A DNA stretch of 64,000 nt from Enterobacter asburiae (GCF_021440515.1 NZ_JAKCMV010000046.1:1-64000); one strand, 5' to 3'; shown: positions 38,048 through 48,315, numbered from the stretch's first letter. Translations and numbers: made by a program. The notes: generated from the sequence alone by a model not told the origin.

Positions 38048-39076
38048 ATGGCTGTCGCGAAAAAAGTCACCATTAACGATGTCGCTCTGGCGGCTGGCGT
38101 GTCCGTCAGCACCGTTTCGCTGGTGCTGAGCGGAAAAGGGCGCATCTCTTCCGCAACGGGCCAGCGCGTTAACGAGGCCGTCGAGCAGCTGGGCTTTGTG
38201 CGAAATCGCCAGGCCTCGGCGCTGCGCGGCGGGCAGAGCGGGGTGATTGGGCTGATTGTGCGCGATCTGACCTCGCCGTTTTACGCCGAACTGACCGCCG
38301 GGCTTACCGAAGCGCTTGAGGCGCAGGGGCGGATGGTCTTTTTGCTGCACGGCGGGCGCGATGCCGACCAGCTGCTGTCGCGTATGGATATGCTGCTGAC
38401 CCAGGGCGTTGACGGCGTGATTGTCGCGGGGGCGTCCGGCGTGGGGAGTGAGCTGTGCGAGCGCGCCGCCGAAAAGGGGGTGCCGCTGGTGTTTGCCTCG
38501 CGCGCCAGCTATCTGGACGAAGCGGATACGCTGCGCCCGGACAATATGCAGGCGGCACAAATGCTGACCGAACATCTTATTCGTCGCGGCCATCAGCGGA
38601 TCGCCTGGCTTGGCGGCAAAAGTTCATCACTGACCCGCGCCGAGCGGGTCGGGGGCTATTGCTCCACGCTTATCAAATACGGCCTGCCGTTTCACAGCGA
38701 ATGGGTGGTAGAGTGCGAATCCAGCCAGAAGCGCGCGGCGGAAGCGATAAACGCCTTACTGCGCGCCAGCCCGACGATCAGCGCCGTCATTTGCTATAAC
38801 GACGTTATTGCGATGGGGGCCTGGTTTGGCCTGATCCGCGCCGGACGCCAGAGCGGCGAGGGCGGGGTTGAGACTTTCTTCGACCAGCAGGTCGCGCTGG
38901 GCGCCTTTGCCGACGTGGGCGAAAACGCGCTGGACGATTTGCCCATCGTCTGGGCAACCACTCCCGCGCGTGAGATGGGCTACACGCTGGCGGACAGGAT
39001 CATGCAGCGCATCGAGAAAACGGACGTACAGTCCGGACACCAGATTGTCTCGGCCCGGATCGTGACGGTGAAATAA
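38048..39076 (+). CDS. malI: LacI-family repressor MalI
   Basis: Repressor of malXY and of itself, 342 residues. It has an N-terminal helix-turn-helix (residues 7-27, VTINDVALAAGVSVSTVSLVLSG), hinge (RNRQASALRGG) and a periplasmic-binding-protein-like effector domain. The inducer is not established. Two operators in the upstream region explain its control. SD is GGGAG about ten bases before the ATG. Confidence 0.96.
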   Translation: MAVAKKVTINDVALAAGVSVSTVSLVLSGKGRISSATGQRVNEAVEQLGFVRNRQASALRGGQSGVIGLIVRDLTSPFYAELTAGLTEALEAQGRMVFLLHGGRDADQLLSRMDMLLTQGVDGVIVAGASGVGSELCERAAEKGVPLVFASRASYLDEADTLRPDNMQAAQMLTEHLIRRGHQRIAWLGGKSSSLTRAERVGGYCSTLIKYGLPFHSEWVVECESSQKRAAEAINALLRASPTISAVICYNDVIAMGAWFGLIRAGRQSGEGGVETFFDQQVALGAFADVGENALDDLPIVWATTPAREMGYTLADRIMQRIEKTDVQSGHQIVSARIVTVK

Positions 39077-39102
39077 TCTCGCTGCCCACAGTCCGGCAAT
39101 AA

Positions 39103-39126
39103 AAAACCCCTCATTCGAGGGGTTTT
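39103..39126. terminator. Bidirectional terminator between malI and ydgA
   Basis: An 8-bp stem AACCCCTC/GAGGGGTT with loop ATTC. A's precede it and TTTTGC follows, shared by the convergent genes. Confidence 0.9.
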
Positions 39127-39130
39127 GCGT

Positions 39131-40672
39131 TTACTGCTGAGGCGCAACCGGTGCCGGTGGCGCTAACGGCGCGGCTGGGGCTGCCGGTTCAGGCAGACCA
39201 AGCGACGGCATGCCGAACATCCCGACGAACTCCTCCAGCGGCATTTTCTGGCCGTTAAGGGTCACCTGACCGTTCGTGTATTGCAGGCTGGCACCAATGG
39301 TGTTGTTTTCAAGCGTGGTGATGCGGAACATCTGTCCCATCGCCGCCAGGCCTTTCACCTGCTGGTTCGCCAGCTTCCCGGCATCCTCTTCACCATAGCC
39401 TTCGAGCTTCGCAATCTGGGTCATAAACTCGGTAGCCATGTCGACCGGAATAGCGAGCTTGCCGTCGAGGGATTTCACGCTGCGATCCAGCTCCTGGGCC
39501 AGCGTCTGCGCTTCAGCCGTGGCGGTGGACGGATCCTTCAGGAACAGCGACAGGTTAAAGGTGGTTTCACCTTTGCTGTTTTTCCAGCTCAGCGGCGCAA
39601 CGGTGATTACTGGTTCGCCCTTGAGCAGGATCGGCAGGTTATTAAACAGCACCGCCATGGCCTGCTGCTGATACATCACCGGATTCTGTTGCAGGGCCGC
39701 ATCGGTCAGCAGCGCCTGGCTCTCTTTGCTGTACTTCTGGCTAAACTGGTGCCACGCCGCGCCGTCGATATTGCCGATTTTCAGCGACAGCTTGCCGGTG
39801 CCCAGATCCTGATTCTGCACCTTCAGGCTTTTCAGGGTGTAGTCCAGCTGGGTGTTGATGCTCTTGCCATCTTTGGAGACATCGGATTTACCGTCCAGAT
39901 CCATTCCTTCCAGCACCGCCATCTCTTTACCTTCAACGGCGATGGCAAGTTTCTCCAGGCTGAGCTTCTGATCGCCAATGCGCTCGTCAAAGCTGGTCAT
40001 CTTGCTGTTGCCGTCGGCCTTGAGGTTATTAAAGGTGAGCTGCACCTTCTGGTCGTATTCGTTGACCGCGTTCACCAGGCCGCTCTGCGCTTCGCCGCTC
40101 AGGCTCACGTTTTTAGCGTCGCGATCCGCGTCGAGCTGGAAGTGGCCGCCGCTAAAGGCCACTTTGTCAGTACCGTTTTCGTAGTTCAGGGCTTTCAGGG
40201 CGATATCGGAGCTGGTGTCCCCGCTATAGCTGATGCGGGTTTCAATTTCAAACGGTGAGGTGTCTTTGGCGATGTCAAACAGCTGCTTGGTGACATCGTT
40301 CTTCACCAGCACGGTTTTCACCGACGCCATAGAAGGAATGAGATTAAAGGATTTCAGCTGAGCCAGCGGGAAGGGGCCGTGGCTGACCACTTCATTGAGC
40401 ACCACGCTTTGACCCGGCTTCAGCAGGGCATTGGTGTTACCGGCTACCGGTTTAACTACCAGATCCATATGGCTGGTGAATACGCCACGCTGATAATTCT
40501 GATAGCTCAACTCAACGCCCGCTTCCGGGGCGCTGCGTTTAATTTCGCTGTTGGCCTGTGCAACCATCTCTGCCAGGCGACCCTCAAGCTGCTTGCCGGT
40601 GAACCAGGATGCTCCCGTCCAGACCACGCCTAATGCGACAATAACGCCAACCGCTACGACCGATTTTTTCAT
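39131..40672 (-). CDS. ydgA: DUF945 family protein YdgA
   Basis: Orthologue of E. coli YdgA, 513 residues from the ATG at 40672. It has one N-terminal hydrophobic segment (residues 4-22, VVAVGVIVALGVVWTGASW), an uncleaved anchor or signal sequence, then a large repeat-like beta-rich domain of the DUF945 family. It ends in a Pro/Ala-rich tail, longer than in E. coli. Function is unknown; envelope localisation is likely. The upstream open frame is unsupported. Confidence 0.93.
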   Translation of the reverse strand: MKKSVVAVGVIVALGVVWTGASWFTGKQLEGRLAEMVAQANSEIKRSAPEAGVELSYQNYQRGVFTSHMDLVVKPVAGNTNALLKPGQSVVLNEVVSHGPFPLAQLKSFNLIPSMASVKTVLVKNDVTKQLFDIAKDTSPFEIETRISYSGDTSSDIALKALNYENGTDKVAFSGGHFQLDADRDAKNVSLSGEAQSGLVNAVNEYDQKVQLTFNNLKADGNSKMTSFDERIGDQKLSLEKLAIAVEGKEMAVLEGMDLDGKSDVSKDGKSINTQLDYTLKSLKVQNQDLGTGKLSLKIGNIDGAAWHQFSQKYSKESQALLTDAALQQNPVMYQQQAMAVLFNNLPILLKGEPVITVAPLSWKNSKGETTFNLSLFLKDPSTATAEAQTLAQELDRSVKSLDGKLAIPVDMATEFMTQIAKLEGYGEEDAGKLANQQVKGLAAMGQMFRITTLENNTIGASLQYTNGQVTLNGQKMPLEEFVGMFGMPSLGLPEPAAPAAPLAPPAPVAPQQ

Positions 40673-40692
40673 TGCGACTATCCCTAAAATGA

Positions 40693-40718
40693 AACCAGGC
40701 GGTACTAACCGCCTGGTT
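40693..40718 (-). terminator. Terminator of manA
   Basis: An 11-bp perfect stem AACCAGGCGGT/ACCGCCTGGTT with a 4-base loop. Read on the minus strand it is followed by TTCATTTTAG, so it likely ends manA and lies just before ydgA. Confidence 0.8.
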
Positions 40719-40770
40719 ATAAATGCCTTCAATTAGAGTAGCAAGAGTTGTTAAAAAAATCAGTAAGTGC

Positions 40771-41946
40771 TTAAAGCTTATTAAAAACCCGCGCCAGGCG
40801 GCCCGTGCCGCTGATGCTAATTGGAGACTCATTGGCCGCGACGAACGCCGACTCGCCCGGCTTCAGCACCAGACGCTGCGCGTCTTTGTGCAGCACCGCT
40901 TCGCCCTCGACGCAGAACAGGATCGCCGCGCTGTCCTGGGCAACGGGGGTTTCCGTCTGGCTGAGATCGTGCAGCGAGAAGGCGAAATCGTCGACCGGAA
41001 TCGGGAAGTCCAGCTCTGCGCCATTTTTCACCGGCTGGGTCAGCAGCTCTGCCGCCGGCTTGGCAACAAACTTCACGTTCGCGACCAGCTCGGGGATGTC
41101 GATATACTTTGGCGTCAGCCCCGCGCGCAGCACGTTATCGGAGTTCGCCATCACCTCCAGCGCCACGCCTTGAAGGTAGGCGTGCGGGGTTTCGGCAAAG
41201 AGGAACATCGCCTCGCCCGGGTTGAGCTTCACCACGTTCAGCAGCAGCGGGGAGAACAGGCCGCTGTCGTCCGGGTAAAATTCAGAAATCACGCGGATGG
41301 TGTCCCACGGCTCGCCCTGCTGGCCGTTGAGCGCCGCTTTCAGCACCGCCAGCGCGTGGGATTTTTCCTCGCCCTGCATGTTGAGCAGGCTGGCAAACAG
41401 CTGGCTCAGCCCCTGCGCGTCCGGGTTTTGCAGGAAGTGGGCGATGGCCTTGTTAGCACCCGCAACCGGCTGGAGCAGGGAAATAATGTCGGAAAATTCG
41501 CGGAATGCGTTCATCGCCAGGAACGGCGTCAGCGCAAAGACCAGCTCCGGCTTGTGGTTCGGATCTTTGTAGTTACGCTCGGCGGCATCTAAAGGAATAC
41601 CGGCGGCGTTCTCTTTGGCAAAACCGATTTCAGACGCTTTCTTGTTCGGGTGAACCTGGATAGAGAGCGGCTGGTCAGCGCACAGTACCTTAAACAGGAA
41701 CGGCAGCTCGCCGAAACGGCTGGCGACTTTATCACCGAGCAGCGCGGATTTGTCCGCGTCGATTACGTCGCGCAGGGAGCGAACCTGACCGCTGGCATCT
41801 TCAACCTTTGAGCTGCTCTTCGGGTGGGCGCCCATCCACAGCTCGGCCATCGGCTGGTTGTCTGGATTTGCGATGCCGTAGAGATCCGTTAACGCAGTTT
41901 TACTTCCCCAGGCGTAGTTTTGCACTGAGTTGATGAGTTTTTGCAT
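40771..41946 (-). CDS. manA: Mannose-6-phosphate isomerase
   Basis: Zinc-dependent isomerase joining mannose-6-phosphate and fructose-6-phosphate, for mannose use and GDP-mannose precursors. 391 residues from the ATG at 41946, the E. coli length. Cupin metal-ligand motif IQVHPNK and the catalytic-region segment GLTPKYIDIPEL are visible. It is divergent from fumA. Confidence 0.97.
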   Translation of the reverse strand: MQKLINSVQNYAWGSKTALTDLYGIANPDNQPMAELWMGAHPKSSSKVEDASGQVRSLRDVIDADKSALLGDKVASRFGELPFLFKVLCADQPLSIQVHPNKKASEIGFAKENAAGIPLDAAERNYKDPNHKPELVFALTPFLAMNAFREFSDIISLLQPVAGANKAIAHFLQNPDAQGLSQLFASLLNMQGEEKSHALAVLKAALNGQQGEPWDTIRVISEFYPDDSGLFSPLLLNVVKLNPGEAMFLFAETPHAYLQGVALEVMANSDNVLRAGLTPKYIDIPELVANVKFVAKPAAELLTQPVKNGAELDFPIPVDDFAFSLHDLSQTETPVAQDSAAILFCVEGEAVLHKDAQRLVLKPGESAFVAANESPISISGTGRLARVFNKL

Positions 41947-42145
41947 TATCAAGCCCTGATTCAAATGTGGAATTAACTGCGGGTATTAAAGCAATAAACC
42001 GTCGGGAAGTAACCTGCGGATGTAAAAAGTCGTACTAGTCTCAGTTTTTGTTAAAAAATTGTGTAGGATAAGCAAACTCGCTTTTAAGCCGGGCAGCGGA
42101 AGATCTGCCCTGAATAATCAGACCCAAGCAGTCAGTGAGAGAACA

Positions 42146-43792
42146 ATGTCGAACAAACCCTTCTATTATCAGGATCCTTTCCCCCTCAGTCAGGATCGGA
42201 CCGAGTATTACCTGTTAACCCGCGATTACGTTTCTGTCTCTGAGTTTGAAGGGCAGGAGATCCTCAAAGTCGATCCGCAGGCGCTGACGCTGATGGCGCA
42301 ACAGGCCTTCCACGACGCCTCTTTTATGCTCCGTCCGGCGCATCAGCAGCAGGTTGCCGATATCCTGAACGATCCGCAGGCCAGCGAAAACGACAAATAC
42401 GTCGCGCTGCAATTCCTGCGTAACTCCGATATCGCCGCCAAAGGCATTCTGCCGACCTGTCAGGACACGGGCACCGCGATCATTACCGGTAAAAAAGGCC
42501 AGCGCGTCTGGACCGGCGGCGGTGACGAAGCGGCGCTGGCGCACGGCGTCTATAACACCTATATCGAAGATAACCTGCGCTACTCGCAAAACGCCGCGCT
42601 CGACATGTATAAAGAGGTCAACACCGGCACCAACCTGCCCGCGCAGATCGATCTCTACAGCGTGGACGGCGATGAATACAAATTCCTTTGCATCGCCAAA
42701 GGCGGCGGTTCAGCCAACAAAACCTATCTTTATCAGGAAACTAAAGCGCTGCTCACGCCGGGCAAGCTGAAAAATTATCTGGTGGAGAAGATGCGAACCC
42801 TCGGCACGACGGCCTGTCCTCCGTACCATATCGCCTTTGTGATTGGCGGCACCTCTGCTGAAAGCACCCTGAAGACCGTGAAGCTCGCCTCGACCAAGTA
42901 TTACGACGGCCTGCCAACCGAAGGCAACGAGCACGGCCAGGCGTTCCGCGACGTGCAGCTGGAACAAGAGCTGCTGACCGAGGCGCAGAATCTGGGTCTG
43001 GGCGCGCAGTTTGGCGGTAAATACTTTGCCCACGATATCCGCGTGATCCGCCTGCCGCGCCACGGCGCTTCCTGCCCGGTGGGGATGGGCGTGTCCTGCT
43101 CTGCGGATCGCAACATCAAGGCCAAGATCAACCGCGACGGCATCTGGATCGAGAAGCTGGAAAATAACCCAGGCAAATACATCCCGGAAGAATTGCGTAA
43201 AGCGGGCGAGGGTGAAGCGGTACGCGTGGACCTCAACCGTCCGATGAGCGAGATCCTGGCGCAGCTTTCTCAGTATCCGGTATCGACCCGCCTGTCCCTC
43301 AACGGCACGATTATCGTGGGGCGCGACATTGCCCACGCGAAGCTGAAAGAGCGTCTGGACAACGGCGAAGGGCTGCCGCAGTACATCAAAGATCACCCTA
43401 TCTACTACGCGGGCCCGGCGAAAACGCCTGAGGGGTATGCGTCCGGTTCACTAGGCCCAACCACGGCGGGGCGTATGGACTCCTACGTTGACCAGCTTCA
43501 GGCCAACGGCGGCAGCATGATCATGCTGGCGAAAGGCAACCGCAGCCAGCAGGTGACGGACGCGTGCCACAAGCACGGCGGCTTCTATCTCGGCAGCATT
43601 GGCGGTCCGGCGGCGGTACTGGCGCAGGGCAGCATCAAGAGCCTGGAGTGCGTGGAATATCCGGAGCTGGGTATGGAAGCTATCTGGAAAATTGAAGTGG
43701 AAGATTTCCCGGCGTTTATCCTGGTGGATGACAAAGGTAATGACTTCTTCAAACAGATCCAGTCGTCCCAGTGTTCGGCGTGTGTGAAATAG
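42146..43792 (+). CDS. fumA: Class I fumarate hydratase (4Fe-4S), aerobic
   Basis: Iron-sulfur fumarase of the TCA cycle, 548 residues from the ATG at 42146. Cys ligands of the catalytic [4Fe-4S] cluster are in [20 protein letters not shown] and the segment around VSCSADR. The N-terminus [20 protein letters not shown] matches E. coli FumA rather than FumB by context, lying next to manA and fumC. The enzyme is oxidant-sensitive, complemented by FumC. The upstream in-frame extension has no support. Confidence 0.96.
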   Translation: MSNKPFYYQDPFPLSQDRTEYYLLTRDYVSVSEFEGQEILKVDPQALTLMAQQAFHDASFMLRPAHQQQVADILNDPQASENDKYVALQFLRNSDIAAKGILPTCQDTGTAIITGKKGQRVWTGGGDEAALAHGVYNTYIEDNLRYSQNAALDMYKEVNTGTNLPAQIDLYSVDGDEYKFLCIAKGGGSANKTYLYQETKALLTPGKLKNYLVEKMRTLGTTACPPYHIAFVIGGTSAESTLKTVKLASTKYYDGLPTEGNEHGQAFRDVQLEQELLTEAQNLGLGAQFGGKYFAHDIRVIRLPRHGASCPVGMGVSCSADRNIKAKINRDGIWIEKLENNPGKYIPEELRKAGEGEAVRVDLNRPMSEILAQLSQYPVSTRLSLNGTIIVGRDIAHAKLKERLDNGEGLPQYIKDHPIYYAGPAKTPEGYASGSLGPTTAGRMDSYVDQLQANGGSMIMLAKGNRSQQVTDACHKHGGFYLGSIGGPAAVLAQGSIKSLECVEYPELGMEAIWKIEVEDFPAFILVDDKGNDFFKQIQSSQCSACVK

Positions 43793-43802
43793 TCTGAAGA
43801 AA

Positions 43803-43875
43803 ATGCCGGGTGGCGCTGACGCTTACCCGGCCTACATTCTCGTAGGTCGGGTAAGGCGAAGCCGCCACCCGACAC
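43803..43875. repeat. REP/BIME element between fumA and fumC
   Basis: Two inverted REP-type palindromes, GCCGGGTGGCGCTGACGCTT plus CCCGGCC, then GTCGGGTAAGGCGAAGCCG. This is the typical paired layout and could protect fumA mRNA or separate it from fumC. Confidence 0.88.
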
Positions 43876-43975
43876 CAAAAAGAGCGCACAAAGCGCCATG
43901 CAGTAATCCATAAGCCATCAATACTTATCTCTTAAGCATGTGAGCCATTCCATCATTGTTATCAAGGAGAAAGTA

Positions 43976-45370
43976 ATGACCACGGTACGTAGCGAAAAAG
44001 ATTCTATGGGCGCGATCGACGTCCCGGCCGATAAGCTATGGGGCGCACAAACCCAGCGTTCGCTGGAACATTTCCGTATCTCAACTGAAAAAATGCCCGC
44101 TTCGCTGATCCAGGCGCTGGCGCTGACTAAACGCGCCGCCGCTAAGGTAAATCAGGATCTCGGCCTGCTGGCGGCCGACAAAGCCACCGCCATTATCAAT
44201 GCCGCCGATGAAGTGCTGGCGGGCAAACACCCGGATGAATTCCCGCTCGCCATCTGGCAAACCGGATCCGGCACCCAGAGCAACATGAACATGAACGAGG
44301 TGCTGGCAAACCGCGCAAGCGAGCTGCTGGGCGGCGTGCGCGGGATGGAGCGCAAGGTTCACCCGAACGATGACGTGAACAAAAGCCAAAGCTCAAACGA
44401 CGTCTTCCCGACCGCGATGCACGTGGCGGCGGTGATTGCCATCCGCGAGCAGCTTATTCCGCAGCTGAACGTCCTCAAAACCACGCTCAACCAGAAAGCC
44501 GACGCCTTTAAAGATATCGTCAAAATTGGCCGTACCCACCTGCAAGACGCCACGCCGCTGACGCTCGGTCAGGAGATTTCCGGCTGGGTCGCCATGCTGG
44601 AACACAACCTTAAGCACATCGATAACAGCCTGCCGCACCTGGCGGAGCTGGCGCTCGGCGGTACGGCGGTCGGGACGGGGCTGAATACCCATCCGGAATA
44701 CGCGGTGCGCGTGGCGAAGGCGCTGGCGGAGTTCACCGGGCAGCCGTTTGTCACCGCCCCGAACAAGTTTGAAGCGCTCGCCACCTGCGATGCGCTGGTG
44801 CATACCCACGGCGCGCTGAAAGGGCTGGCCGCCTCGCTGATGAAAATTGCCAACGACGTGCGCTGGCTGGCCTCGGGCCCGCGCTGTGGGATCGGCGAAA
44901 TCAGCATTCCTGAAAACGAGCCGGGCAGCTCCATCATGCCGGGCAAAGTGAACCCGACCCAGTGTGAAGCCATGACCATGCTCTGCTGTCAGGTGATGGG
45001 CAACGACGTGGCCGTCAATATGGGCGGAGCGTCCGGTAACTTTGAGCTGAACGTCTATCGCCCGATGGTGATCCACAACGTGCTGCAATCGGTGCGTCTG
45101 CTGGCGGACGGCATGGAGAGCTTTAACGAGCACTGCGCGGTGGGTATCGAGCCGAACCGCGAGCGCATCAGCCAGCTGCTGAACGAGTCGCTGATGCTGG
45201 TGACCGCGCTCAACACCCATATCGGCTACGACAAAGCGGCCGAAATTGCCAAGAAAGCGCACAAGGAGGGGTTAACCCTGAAGGCCGCCGCGCTGGCGCT
45301 GGGCTATCTGACGGAGGCCGAGTTCGACAGCTGGGTGCGCCCGGAAGAGATGGTCGGCAGCCTGAAATAA
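43976..45370 (+). CDS. fumC: Class II fumarate hydratase
   Basis: Oxygen-stable, cluster-free fumarase, 464 residues from the ATG at 43976. The superfamily signature [16 protein letters not shown] is present, as are [13 protein letters not shown] and [16 protein letters not shown] with the catalytic His. It ends three residues shorter than E. coli FumC. In E. coli fumC is activated by SoxS and during iron limitation. Its stop abuts the convergent tus stop with no intervening base. Confidence 0.97.
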   Translation: MTTVRSEKDSMGAIDVPADKLWGAQTQRSLEHFRISTEKMPASLIQALALTKRAAAKVNQDLGLLAADKATAIINAADEVLAGKHPDEFPLAIWQTGSGTQSNMNMNEVLANRASELLGGVRGMERKVHPNDDVNKSQSSNDVFPTAMHVAAVIAIREQLIPQLNVLKTTLNQKADAFKDIVKIGRTHLQDATPLTLGQEISGWVAMLEHNLKHIDNSLPHLAELALGGTAVGTGLNTHPEYAVRVAKALAEFTGQPFVTAPNKFEALATCDALVHTHGALKGLAASLMKIANDVRWLASGPRCGIGEISIPENEPGSSIMPGKVNPTQCEAMTMLCCQVMGNDVAVNMGGASGNFELNVYRPMVIHNVLQSVRLLADGMESFNEHCAVGIEPNRERISQLLNESLMLVTALNTHIGYDKAAEIAKKAHKEGLTLKAAALALGYLTEAEFDSWVRPEEMVGSLK

Positions 45371-46300
45371 TCACTCCGCCACGTACAGGTGCAGCCGTGG
45401 GATAATCAACCGCAGCGGCTGCGCCTCTGGCTTATAGCGATGCTGAACATTTTCGGCATCGTAATTCAGCAGTTCCCCGATATCCGGCACCACCGCCCCC
45501 TGATCCGCATCATACAGCGCAATCAGCGGCGTCGGGCAGGCGTGCTGCACCTGCTTTTGCTGCCCGGAATACCACACCCGCGCGATGGGCTGCACCTTGA
45601 CCGGACGCTTAATTTTCAGCCGCGTACTGGCGGGCAGCGACGCAATGCTCTGATACTCCTGCTCCAGACGCTCGATCCACTGCTCACGCGACCAGGGGGC
45701 GACGGTGCGCGGCGCTCTCAGGCTTTTCTCCAGCTGCGCCAGGATCTCATCCCGGGTGAAGTTTTTAATAATGTGCTTGTTCGCCCAGCCAAACCGCAGC
45801 GTGGCGGGGTGGCGCAATACCGTCAGCGTGCGGTAGGCGTTCAGCGTGATAAGCCCCGGAAGCTGGCGATGAACCCATTCGAAGCGGGCGGCGGGGGCTA
45901 AACCCGACTCCTCGGTAACGATCTTCTCAAAGGCCGCTTTCAGGCTGTTAATGTGATTAATTTGATTTTCCAGCGCCTCGCGCGTCGCACCGTCCGTCTG
46001 CAAACAGATCACCCCCGGCAGGCGAACGGCCGCTTTGCTGCTGCGATTTTCGGACTGCTGCTGGATAAACAGGCGGCGATAGTGCTGTAAGGTCAGCTCC
46101 AGCGCGGCCTTACCCAGGTGTTGTTTTACCTCGATGGTCTCCAGCGGATCGTGCTCCGCGCCTTTTACGACGTCCGGCAGGGTAAAGACGCGCGCGGCCA
46201 GCAGGCGACAGGTCTGCAAACGCTCGGTCAGCGTGAGCAGTTCGTGTTCCATTTCGCGAAACGTGGTGTTGAGCCTTTCAATCAGATCGTAAGTCGCCAT
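45371..46300 (-). CDS. tus: DNA replication terminus site-binding protein Tus
   Basis: Monomeric contrahelicase that binds Ter sites and arrests replication forks from one side, 309 residues. Tus-specific segments are recognisable ([38 protein letters not shown]), and the basic DNA-binding strands lie in the second half. The gene lies between fumC and rstB, as in E. coli. A Ter site overlaps its promoter region, so it is probably autorepressed. Confidence 0.97.
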   Translation of the reverse strand: MATYDLIERLNTTFREMEHELLTLTERLQTCRLLAARVFTLPDVVKGAEHDPLETIEVKQHLGKAALELTLQHYRRLFIQQQSENRSSKAAVRLPGVICLQTDGATREALENQINHINSLKAAFEKIVTEESGLAPAARFEWVHRQLPGLITLNAYRTLTVLRHPATLRFGWANKHIIKNFTRDEILAQLEKSLRAPRTVAPWSREQWIERLEQEYQSIASLPASTRLKIKRPVKVQPIARVWYSGQQKQVQHACPTPLIALYDADQGAVVPDIGELLNYDAENVQHRYKPEAQPLRLIIPRLHLYVAE

Positions 46301-46309
46301 AAAGCACCT

Positions 46310-46332
46310 TTCTTAGTTACAACATACTTATC
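46310..46332 (-). other. Ter replication-arrest site (TerB-like) upstream of tus
   Basis: Read on the minus strand, AGTATGTTGTAACTAA (46328-46313) is identical to the 16-base core of E. coli TerB and is 10 bases upstream of tus. With the conserved G6 at the high-coordinate end, forks coming from rstB toward tus should be arrested, while those from fumC should pass. Polarity is inferred from E. coli TerB. Confidence 0.93.
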
Positions 46333-46374
46333 GTATAGCACAGCACGCCGGGTCAGGCCAGCGTGCTGTAAAGG

Positions 46375-47673
46375 TCAGGCAGGGACGGGAAGGGCGATAT
46401 TGTGATAAACCGGCCAGCTAAAACAGAAACGCGCGCCGCCCAAATCGCTCTCGTCGCAACGCACCGTGCCGCCCATGGCCTGCGCGATGGAGTACACGAT
46501 TGCCAGCCCCAGCCCGCAGCCGCCCGTTGCGCGGTCGCGGCTTGGGTCGAGGCGTACAAACGGCTCGAATACTTTCTCGCGCTCGTCTTCAGCAATGCCC
46601 GGGCCGTCGTCCTCAACGGAGACGCTCGCCTGATTGCCCTGTATATTCAGCGCGATGCGCAGCGTGCTTTCGCTATAGCGCATGGCGTTATTCATCAGGT
46701 TATCCAGCACACGCTCCATCAGGCGCATATCCAGCGCACCGTAATCACCCGGCGTGACGGCGGTCAGCAGGGTGCGCTGCGGGTTAACGCTCTGCACATC
46801 GGCGATATGCGCTTGCAGCCAGAGGGGCAGGTCGGGGGTGGTCAGGTTAAGTTCGTTTTGCGGGCGGTCGAGGCGCGCGTAGGTGAGCAGCTCCTCAATC
46901 AGCGCTTCAAGCTGGCCGATATCGCGGTTGAGCGCCTGAGATTCCGCCTCGGTGAGGTTCTCGCTCATCTCCAGCCGATAGCGCAGGCGCACCAGCGGCG
47001 TGCGCAGCTCGTGGGCAATGCCGTCGATCAGCTGCTTTTTACTGGCAATCAGCGCGTTAATATTGTCGGCCATCTGGTTAAAGGCGATGCCCAGACGGTC
47101 AAAGCTGGACCCGCTGTCAAAATGAATGCGTTCGCTGAAATGCCCCTCGCCAAAACGCTGGGCGGCGGATTCCAGCCTGAGCATGTCCTGCCAGTGGGGG
47201 CGCATCCAGATAAACACCGGGAATGCCAGAGAAATAGCGATAAACGCCATCAGCGCCATGTCCAGCAGACGCATCTGGTGCAGATAATAAAGGTAGGGCA
47301 CCGGGCCGACCGCCAGCACATAGTGGCTGCGCGGAATACGCTGGATAAAGGTGTACTTCTCGTCCAGCGCCACGATGTCCCCGTCGCGCAGCCGCTGCAT
47401 GGTGGACGGATCTAAGTCGAAATCTTTCATCGGCTCGATACCCAGATCGAACGACAAATTGAGATCAAGCTCTTTCAGCGTGCGCGCCCAGTCGTGGGGC
47501 GGTATTTCACGCAGCTCGCTGCGCATCAGGTAGAGCGAGCTTTTCATCAGATCGTCCAGCGACTGTCGGCCTGCGCGCTCGGCGGTAAATTTATAGACCA
47601 GCCCGACCAGCATGGTCATCACCAGGAAGCAGACAAACAGTAAAAGATAAAACTGCACAAACAGCTTCTTCAT
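46375..47673 (-). CDS. rstB: Sensor histidine kinase RstB
   Basis: Inner-membrane kinase of the RstAB two-component system, 432 residues. Two membrane helices (about 7-27 and 138-157) flank a periplasmic domain. A HAMP segment (to about 212), a DHp domain with phospho-accepting His221 (IDGIAHELRTPL) and a HATPase domain with DDGPGIAEDE and GCGLGLAI follow. In E. coli rstB follows rstA directly; here 1.65 kb separates them. The start lacks a clear SD, but a 35-codon ORF with a good SD ends in an ATGA overlap with it. Confidence 0.97.
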   Translation of the reverse strand: MKKLFVQFYLLLFVCFLVMTMLVGLVYKFTAERAGRQSLDDLMKSSLYLMRSELREIPPHDWARTLKELDLNLSFDLGIEPMKDFDLDPSTMQRLRDGDIVALDEKYTFIQRIPRSHYVLAVGPVPYLYYLHQMRLLDMALMAFIAISLAFPVFIWMRPHWQDMLRLESAAQRFGEGHFSERIHFDSGSSFDRLGIAFNQMADNINALIASKKQLIDGIAHELRTPLVRLRYRLEMSENLTEAESQALNRDIGQLEALIEELLTYARLDRPQNELNLTTPDLPLWLQAHIADVQSVNPQRTLLTAVTPGDYGALDMRLMERVLDNLMNNAMRYSESTLRIALNIQGNQASVSVEDDGPGIAEDEREKVFEPFVRLDPSRDRATGGCGLGLAIVYSIAQAMGGTVRCDESDLGGARFCFSWPVYHNIALPVPA

Positions 47674-47777
47674 GAAATATCACCGACGATCAAAGTGTTA
47701 GCGACTCCGCGCGGCGCCATGAGCAGGGTAAATATCAGCCTGCTTCTCTCGTGCGCGTTTCTGCTGGCAGAGTACAC
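47670..47777 (-). CDS. Candidate 35-residue ORF translationally coupled to rstB
   Basis: GTG at 47777 has AAGGGG seven bases upstream. The ORF runs 35 codons to a TGA that overlaps the rstB ATG in ATGA. The peptide starts MYSASRNAHERSRLIFTLLM and has no recognised family. The layout suggests coupling, which in E. coli would be provided by rstA. It could be a chance ORF; no homology was tested. Confidence 0.35.
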   Translation of the reverse strand: MYSASRNAHERSRLIFTLLMAPRGVANTLIVGDIS

Positions 47778-47915
47778 TGGAAATCCCCTTTCTGCATCAG
47801 ATGATACTAGCGATTATTTTTGCTCAGCAATAAACGTAGCAATTTATTATTTGCTAAAAAAGGGCACAAGTTTTGGCAAAACGCCACGCTTATGCCCGCT
47901 TTGTTACATTATCAA

Positions 47916-48287
47916 TTACTGACTGTCGTTATATCGCAGTAATAATGGATTTGTTGAAAATCCGTGAGGACATTTACGCGCGTTACAATGTATTGAATAA
48001 GAACAGGTATCCGTTTCGAGGTTTTTGTTAAAAGGACAGGCCATCTTATTTTTTATCTCTTCCCATAAGGTATCATTGTAAGGTGAAACGTTGTAGAGCG
48101 TAATGTGGGTGAAAATACCGTTGATAAAGACGCCCTCTTTAGAGGGGTGGATCCTGTCGCCAGGCAATAAGTAGATGTCACTTTCATACCAGATTATCAA
48201 TCTCAGCAACCTCAACCCTACGATGTGTGAATAAACGATCCCGGTGCTCGGGCATATTACAGAACTCAGCACTCTCCATGACATCAT
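47916..48287 (-). CDS. Orphan Cys-rich small protein between rstA and rstB
   Basis: A 123-residue hypothetical protein of unrecognised family. The start is ATG at 48287 because GGAG lies six bases upstream; an ATG four codons earlier overlaps that SD. The protein is mostly hydrophobic/aromatic in its first half (VLSSVICPSTGIVYSHIVG, LRLLRLIIWYESDIYLLPGD). Its C-terminal third has Cys84-x10-Cys95-x5-Cys101-x4-Cys106, possibly a metal site. There is no signal peptide or clear membrane helix. A well-formed promoter with an FNR-like box sits just upstream. AT-rich DNA suggests it was acquired. Confidence 0.6.
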   Translation of the reverse strand: MMSWRVLSSVICPSTGIVYSHIVGLRLLRLIIWYESDIYLLPGDRIHPSKEGVFINGIFTHITLYNVSPYNDTLWEEIKNKMACPFNKNLETDTCSYSIHCNARKCPHGFSTNPLLLRYNDSQ

Positions 48288-48315
48288 ACTTCTCTCCATC
48301 TACGATTTAAGGGCT

